A DNA stretch of 16,256 bases from Chlamydiota bacterium (lineage in GTDB: Bacteria; Chlamydiota; Chlamydiia; Chlamydiales; Rhabdochlamydiaceae), in assembly GCA_013041585.1 (NCBI GenBank), contig JABEVM010000197.1:1-16256 (forward strand), written 5' to 3'. Shown piece after piece: positions 13,334-16,256 of the stretch (positions within the stretch are counted from its first letter, which is position 1; each line of letters begins with the position of its first letter). The notes under the pieces are model-generated. The model saw only the letters and a program-made list of their open reading frames with translations, was not told the DNA's origin and searched no databases. The position numbers and the translations under genes were made by a program.

Positions 13334-15232
13334 ATGAACACTCAAGAGAAAAATGCCACAAAAAAAACCAGTCCTATAAGTCTGCATGGATTGATCGCCA
13401 TTGTAGCTATTGTAGGCATTCTCATTTTTCTCATTTTATACTTTATCATTCCTAGCTATAGGAGCTACTCTGCTTACCCCCTCTATGTAGTTCTTCTGAT
13501 TGGAGGGGGTCCTCTTGTTATAGAACTCATATACAAAATGTTTCGTCTCGAATTCGGATCTGACCTGATCGCAGGTCTTTCTATAGTTACTTCTGTCATT
13601 CTTGAACAATATTTGGCGGGCTCATTGGTTGTTCTTATGCTTTCCGGAGGACAGACCCTTGAAAATTATGCAATTAGAAGCGCCTCAAAAGTTCTTGAAG
13701 CGCTCGCAAAACGCGCTCCGTCGATTGCGCACCGTAAAAGAAACGAGATAATCGAAGACATTTCTGTAGAAGAAATTAAAATTGGAGACATCCTACCGAT
13801 CTTTCCTCATGAAATCTGCCCTGTTGATGGTGAAGTAGTCGAAGGAAAAGGAGTCATGGATGAATCTTACTTGACTGGGGAACCCTTTCTTCTTTCGAAA
13901 GCTCCGGGGTCATCCGTACTCTCAGGAGCAATCAATGGAAATGAATCCTTAACAATCAAAGCCACAAAATTAGCTATAGATTCTAGGTATGCTAAGATCA
14001 TGCAGGTCATGCATGAATCTGAACAAAAACGCCCAAGAATGCGTCGTCTTGCAGATGAGATTGGGGCTTGGTACACTCCTCTTTCAGTTTTACTTGCCTC
14101 CGCAGCTTGGCTACTAAGCGGAGAATCTATTCGTTTCTTAGCGGTTCTTGTCATTGCAACCCCATGCCCACTCTTAATTGCTATCCCTGTAGCAATTATA
14201 GGATCCATTTCTTTATGCGCACGCCGTGGAATACTGATCAAAAATCCCATTGTACTTGAACAATTAGACCAATGCAAAACGATGATTTTTGATAAGACTG
14301 GAACATTGACCTATGGCAAACCGGTTTTAGTAGACCAAATCATATTTCACCCTATGGGAGAAAAAGAGGTTTTGCAGTTAGCTGCAAGTATAGAAAGATA
14401 TTCAAAGCACCCATTAGCAAGCGCTATCTTAGAAAAAGCACGAGAGGAAGAAATCAATTTAGTAGAAGTAAAACAGATTAGTGAACCAAAAGGAGAGGGA
14501 CTTCGAGGAGTTGCCGGTGAACATGAGATTATCCTCACAAGCCGTAAACAACTTGTCAACCTTGGGATAAAAGACAAAGTGGATTTATTGCCAAAGGGTA
14601 CAGGTCTAGAGTGTGTGGTTATGATCGATAGACAGCTTGCGGCCTACTATCGCTTTCGTGATAATCCTAGAAAAGAAAGTAAGTCCTTTGTTCATCATTT
14701 GTTTCCTCAGCATCATTTCGAAAAGATTATGATTGTCTCAGGTGATCGTGAAGAAGAGGTCAAATACATCGCTGACTATATGGGGATCACCGAAGTCTAT
14801 GCAAATCAAAGCCCCGAAGATAAAGTGAACATTGTAGTGGAGGAAACTCGCAAAGCTAAAACAGCTTATCTCGGAGATGGCATCAATGACGCTCCAGCCT
14901 TAATGGTAGCCTCTGTAGGCATTGCTTTTGGGCAGAATAGTGATATCACAGCGGAAGCAGCGGGAGCTGTTGTAATGGACAATTCTTTGGAGAAAGTAGA
15001 TGAATTTCTCCATATTAGCAGGCGTATGCGCACTATCGGCTTACAAAGCGCCCTTGGAGGAATTTTGCTTTCTCTTGTAGGGATGATCGTTGCAGCGTTT
15101 GGTTTTCTTCCCCCCGTTGCAGGCGCAATCTCTCAAGAGATCATAGATGTACTCGCAATTTTAAATTCTCTTAGAGCAGCTTGGCGCCCCAGCTATTTGA
15201 CAGACATTCCTTCTCTTGAAAGAAAAAAATGA
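13334..15232 (+). CDS. P1B-type heavy-metal ATPase (TPC motif, P1B-5-like)
   Basis: An ATP-driven metal exporter of the inner membrane. P-type ATPase motifs are all present: TGEP (181-184, actuator), DKTGTLT (320-326, phosphorylated D320), KHP (358-360, nucleotide domain) and GDGIND (514-519). The metal-site motif in the transport helix is TPC (276-278, within VIATPCPLLIAIPVA) rather than the CPC of Cu and Zn/Cd pumps, and QEIID (601-605) lies in the last helix. Known P1B-5 ATPases such as rhizobial Nia carry TPC and QExxD and move Ni and Fe. At 632 residues it is short: no N-terminal CxxC metal domain and no C-terminal hemerythrin-like domain, so only the core remains. Substrate assignment is inference. 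It follows the membrane protein by 58 bp and ends convergent with the DUF2231 gene. Confidence 0.9.
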   Translation: MNTQEKNATKKTSPISLHGLIAIVAIVGILIFLILYFIIPSYRSYSAYPLYVVLLIGGGPLVIELIYKMFRLEFGSDLIAGLSIVTSVILEQYLAGSLVVLMLSGGQTLENYAIRSASKVLEALAKRAPSIAHRKRNEIIEDISVEEIKIGDILPIFPHEICPVDGEVVEGKGVMDESYLTGEPFLLSKAPGSSVLSGAINGNESLTIKATKLAIDSRYAKIMQVMHESEQKRPRMRRLADEIGAWYTPLSVLLASAAWLLSGESIRFLAVLVIATPCPLLIAIPVAIIGSISLCARRGILIKNPIVLEQLDQCKTMIFDKTGTLTYGKPVLVDQIIFHPMGEKEVLQLAASIERYSKHPLASAILEKAREEEINLVEVKQISEPKGEGLRGVAGEHEIILTSRKQLVNLGIKDKVDLLPKGTGLECVVMIDRQLAAYYRFRDNPRKESKSFVHHLFPQHHFEKIMIVSGDREEEVKYIADYMGITEVYANQSPEDKVNIVVEETRKAKTAYLGDGINDAPALMVASVGIAFGQNSDITAEAAGAVVMDNSLEKVDEFLHISRRMRTIGLQSALGGILLSLVGMIVAAFGFLPPVAGAISQEIIDVLAILNSLRAAWRPSYLTDIPSLERKK

Positions 15233-15255
15233 TTTTTCACATCCACGGCCAAGCG

Positions 15256-15293
15256 GAAATTAGCAACATAAAATTTCAATGATTTGTTTTTTT
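15256..15293 (+). terminator. Weak candidate terminator between convergent genes
   Basis: GAAATT (15256-15261) and AATTTC (15272-15277) form a 6-bp AT-rich stem, and T7 (15287-15293) follows 9 nt later. The distance to the T-run and the low GC make this a poor terminator, but it is the only candidate after the ATPase gene. It overlaps the end of the DUF2231 gene. Confidence 0.2.
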
Positions 15294-15755
15294 CACAGCG
15301 GCGCCTTCTTCATAGACAAGCGTTGCCCCATATTCTCCTGTGATTACGAGATTGGTCAAACTAAAGAGATAAAAAAGGCCTACAATAGCTGCAAGTCCCT
15401 TTTTGATAAACCAACTCCTCTTATGTAGCTTAGTCAAAAGAAAAGCCCTTGCCCAGTCGATAATAAGACTGAGAGTAAATCCAGTAGCGGTTATAAGAGC
15501 ATGCATTGCATGCTCACTTAGTATCTGAGGGTTTTCGAGTGCCCCTCCTACAATATCTGCAGCAATTTCACCAGCAAATACAGCCACCCAAGCTGAGATC
15601 ACACCTAAGAGCAAGATCGTCCAGGAAGCTGGTAATAAAAATGAAAAGGCAGCTCTTTTACTTATGTAAAACGCTACAAAACGAAGAATCGTTCCTGTAA
15701 GAAGTAATGCAATTGGAAAATGAACGATCATAGGATGGATCAGCTCTAGGCGCAT
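15276..15755 (-). CDS. DUF2231-like membrane protein
   Basis: A 159-residue inner-membrane protein with four helices, at about 11-31, 38-61, 82-103 and 117-138. It opens with ELIHPMIVHFPIALLLTG (4-21), typical of DUF2231-like proteins, and holds a second His pair in SEHAMHA (80-86) plus GATLVYEEGAAV near the end (143-154). The conserved His residues H7, H12, H82 and H85 lie near helix ends and could bind heme or a metal, which is inference; no function is established. The open frame extends to 15803, but I chose ATG 15755 because GGGAG (15761-15765) lies 5 nt upstream and the family motif begins right there. It is probably co-transcribed with the gene upstream at 15843-16199. Confidence 0.8.
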   Translation of the reverse strand: MRLELIHPMIVHFPIALLLTGTILRFVAFYISKRAAFSFLLPASWTILLLGVISAWVAVFAGEIAADIVGGALENPQILSEHAMHALITATGFTLSLIIDWARAFLLTKLHKRSWFIKKGLAAIVGLFYLFSLTNLVITGEYGATLVYEEGAAVKKTNH

Positions 15756-15842
15756 AGTTTCTCCCTTTATTTTCTTTTTAAAGAGAATGCCCCTTATGAA
15801 CAAGTAGATTCACATCGGATTGCTAACTACCGATCCAGTGCC

Positions 15843-16199
15843 TTATAATAGGTGTTTGGTAAAATCATCTGAAAAGCTGAAGTACCAGTGTAGCCTTTCA
15901 AATCTTCCTCCCGGCCGACCGTCGATAATGACTTTTGCAGACTCATGCATTGCGGGCTGTACAACATCAAATTCAATGGTTCCATTGACAGGATGTTCTT
16001 CAATCGTCCTGTATTGTCCAAGAAGAGTTTTGTCACTAACACCTAAGATGGTGATGGAAATTTTTCTTTCGCCCACTTCAATCTCAAACGAAAATTGATT
16101 TGTATCTTTTGTAAAATCAAGTTTTTTAGGTTCTTTAAAACTTGTCGGATAAAAATATACTTCCGAAGGTAAGCTTGAAAGAGTTTTAGATTGAATCAT
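15843..16199 (-). CDS. Uncharacterised 118-residue soluble protein
   Basis: I do not recognise this protein. It has no signal peptide, membrane helix or Cys. Predicted strands alternate through the sequence (FSFEIEVGERKISITILGV, 36-54; NGTIEFDVV, 72-80; AKVIIDG, 88-94; RLHWYFSFSDDF, 102-113), so a small all-beta domain is likely. Candidate conserved residues are the Trp-Tyr and the Arg/Gly loop DGRPGGRFER (93-102). Its reality is supported by GAGGG (16206-16210) 6 nt before ATG 16199 and by a good promoter element further upstream. Open frames in other phases over the same DNA lack such signals. It precedes the DUF2231 gene by 87 bp. Confidence 0.65.
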   Translation of the reverse strand: MIQSKTLSSLPSEVYFYPTSFKEPKKLDFTKDTNQFSFEIEVGERKISITILGVSDKTLLGQYRTIEEHPVNGTIEFDVVQPAMHESAKVIIDGRPGGRFERLHWYFSFSDDFTKHLL

Positions 16200-16238
16200 G
16201 GATTGCCCTCTTCTTTATTTTTTGCATTTATACATTTT

Positions 16239-16247
16239 AGTATAACA
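16239..16247 (-). promoter_or_regulatory. Extended -10 promoter element (TGTTATACT)
   Basis: On the minus strand TGT-TATACT matches an extended sigma-70 -10 (TGnTATAAT) with one mismatch. Transcription would start near 16232, about 33 nt before the start codon of the 118-residue protein. The -35 would lie outside the window. Confidence 0.45.
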
Positions 16248-16256
16248 GCTTACTAA

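Noticed and set aside
15811..15835. Inverted repeat ATCGG-N11-CCGAT upstream of the DUF2231 gene as a terminator
   Set aside because: The stem is only 5 bp and no T-run follows in the direction of transcription.
15827..16098. Open frames in other phases and on the plus strand over the 118-residue gene
   Set aside because: They lack ribosome sites and family features, while the chosen frame has GAGGG at proper spacing and an upstream -10.

Overview
The window looks like a chromosomal stretch of a Gram-negative, probably host-associated bacterium of about 40% GC. It uses the standard genetic code (TAA, TAG and TGA all terminate genes) and Shine-Dalgarno sites of the AGGA/GGGAG type. A chlamydia-like lineage (Parachlamydiales and relatives) is my best guess, from two large autotransporters, a small NlpC/P60 hydrolase and a compact respiratory operon. 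No marker gene proves this, and an intracellular gammaproteobacterium is not excluded. No RNA gene, insertion sequence, CRISPR array or phage gene is visible.

Positions 48-6507 form a surface-protein region. Two paralogous autotransporters, each with signal peptide, beta-helix passenger, linker helix and beta-barrel ending in Phe, lie in the same direction. The first (48-3070) is broken by a -1 frameshift near 509-517; the second (3682-6507) is intact. Between them, on the minus strand, sits a small NlpC/P60-type cysteine peptidase. The last ~150 nt of the two autotransporters are nearly identical.

Positions 6504-7181 (minus) encode a membrane-anchored beta-carbonic anhydrase homologue that keeps its zinc ligands but has lost the usual Asp-Arg dyad. 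It diverges from the next block across about 220 bp that hold the likely promoter region.

Positions 7403-15232 (plus) are eight tightly spaced genes. cyoABCDE encodes a complete bo3-type heme-copper quinol oxidase and its heme O synthase. It is followed by a DUF488 protein, an unrecognised four-helix membrane protein that overlaps it, and a P1B-type metal ATPase whose TPC and QEIID motifs suggest the P1B-5 (Ni/Fe) group. The spacing allows one long transcript that combines terminal respiration with metal handling, though this is inferred.

Positions 15276-16199 (minus) hold a DUF2231 membrane protein and, upstream of it, a 118-residue protein I cannot assign. The two probably share a transcript, which runs convergently toward the metal-ATPase gene.
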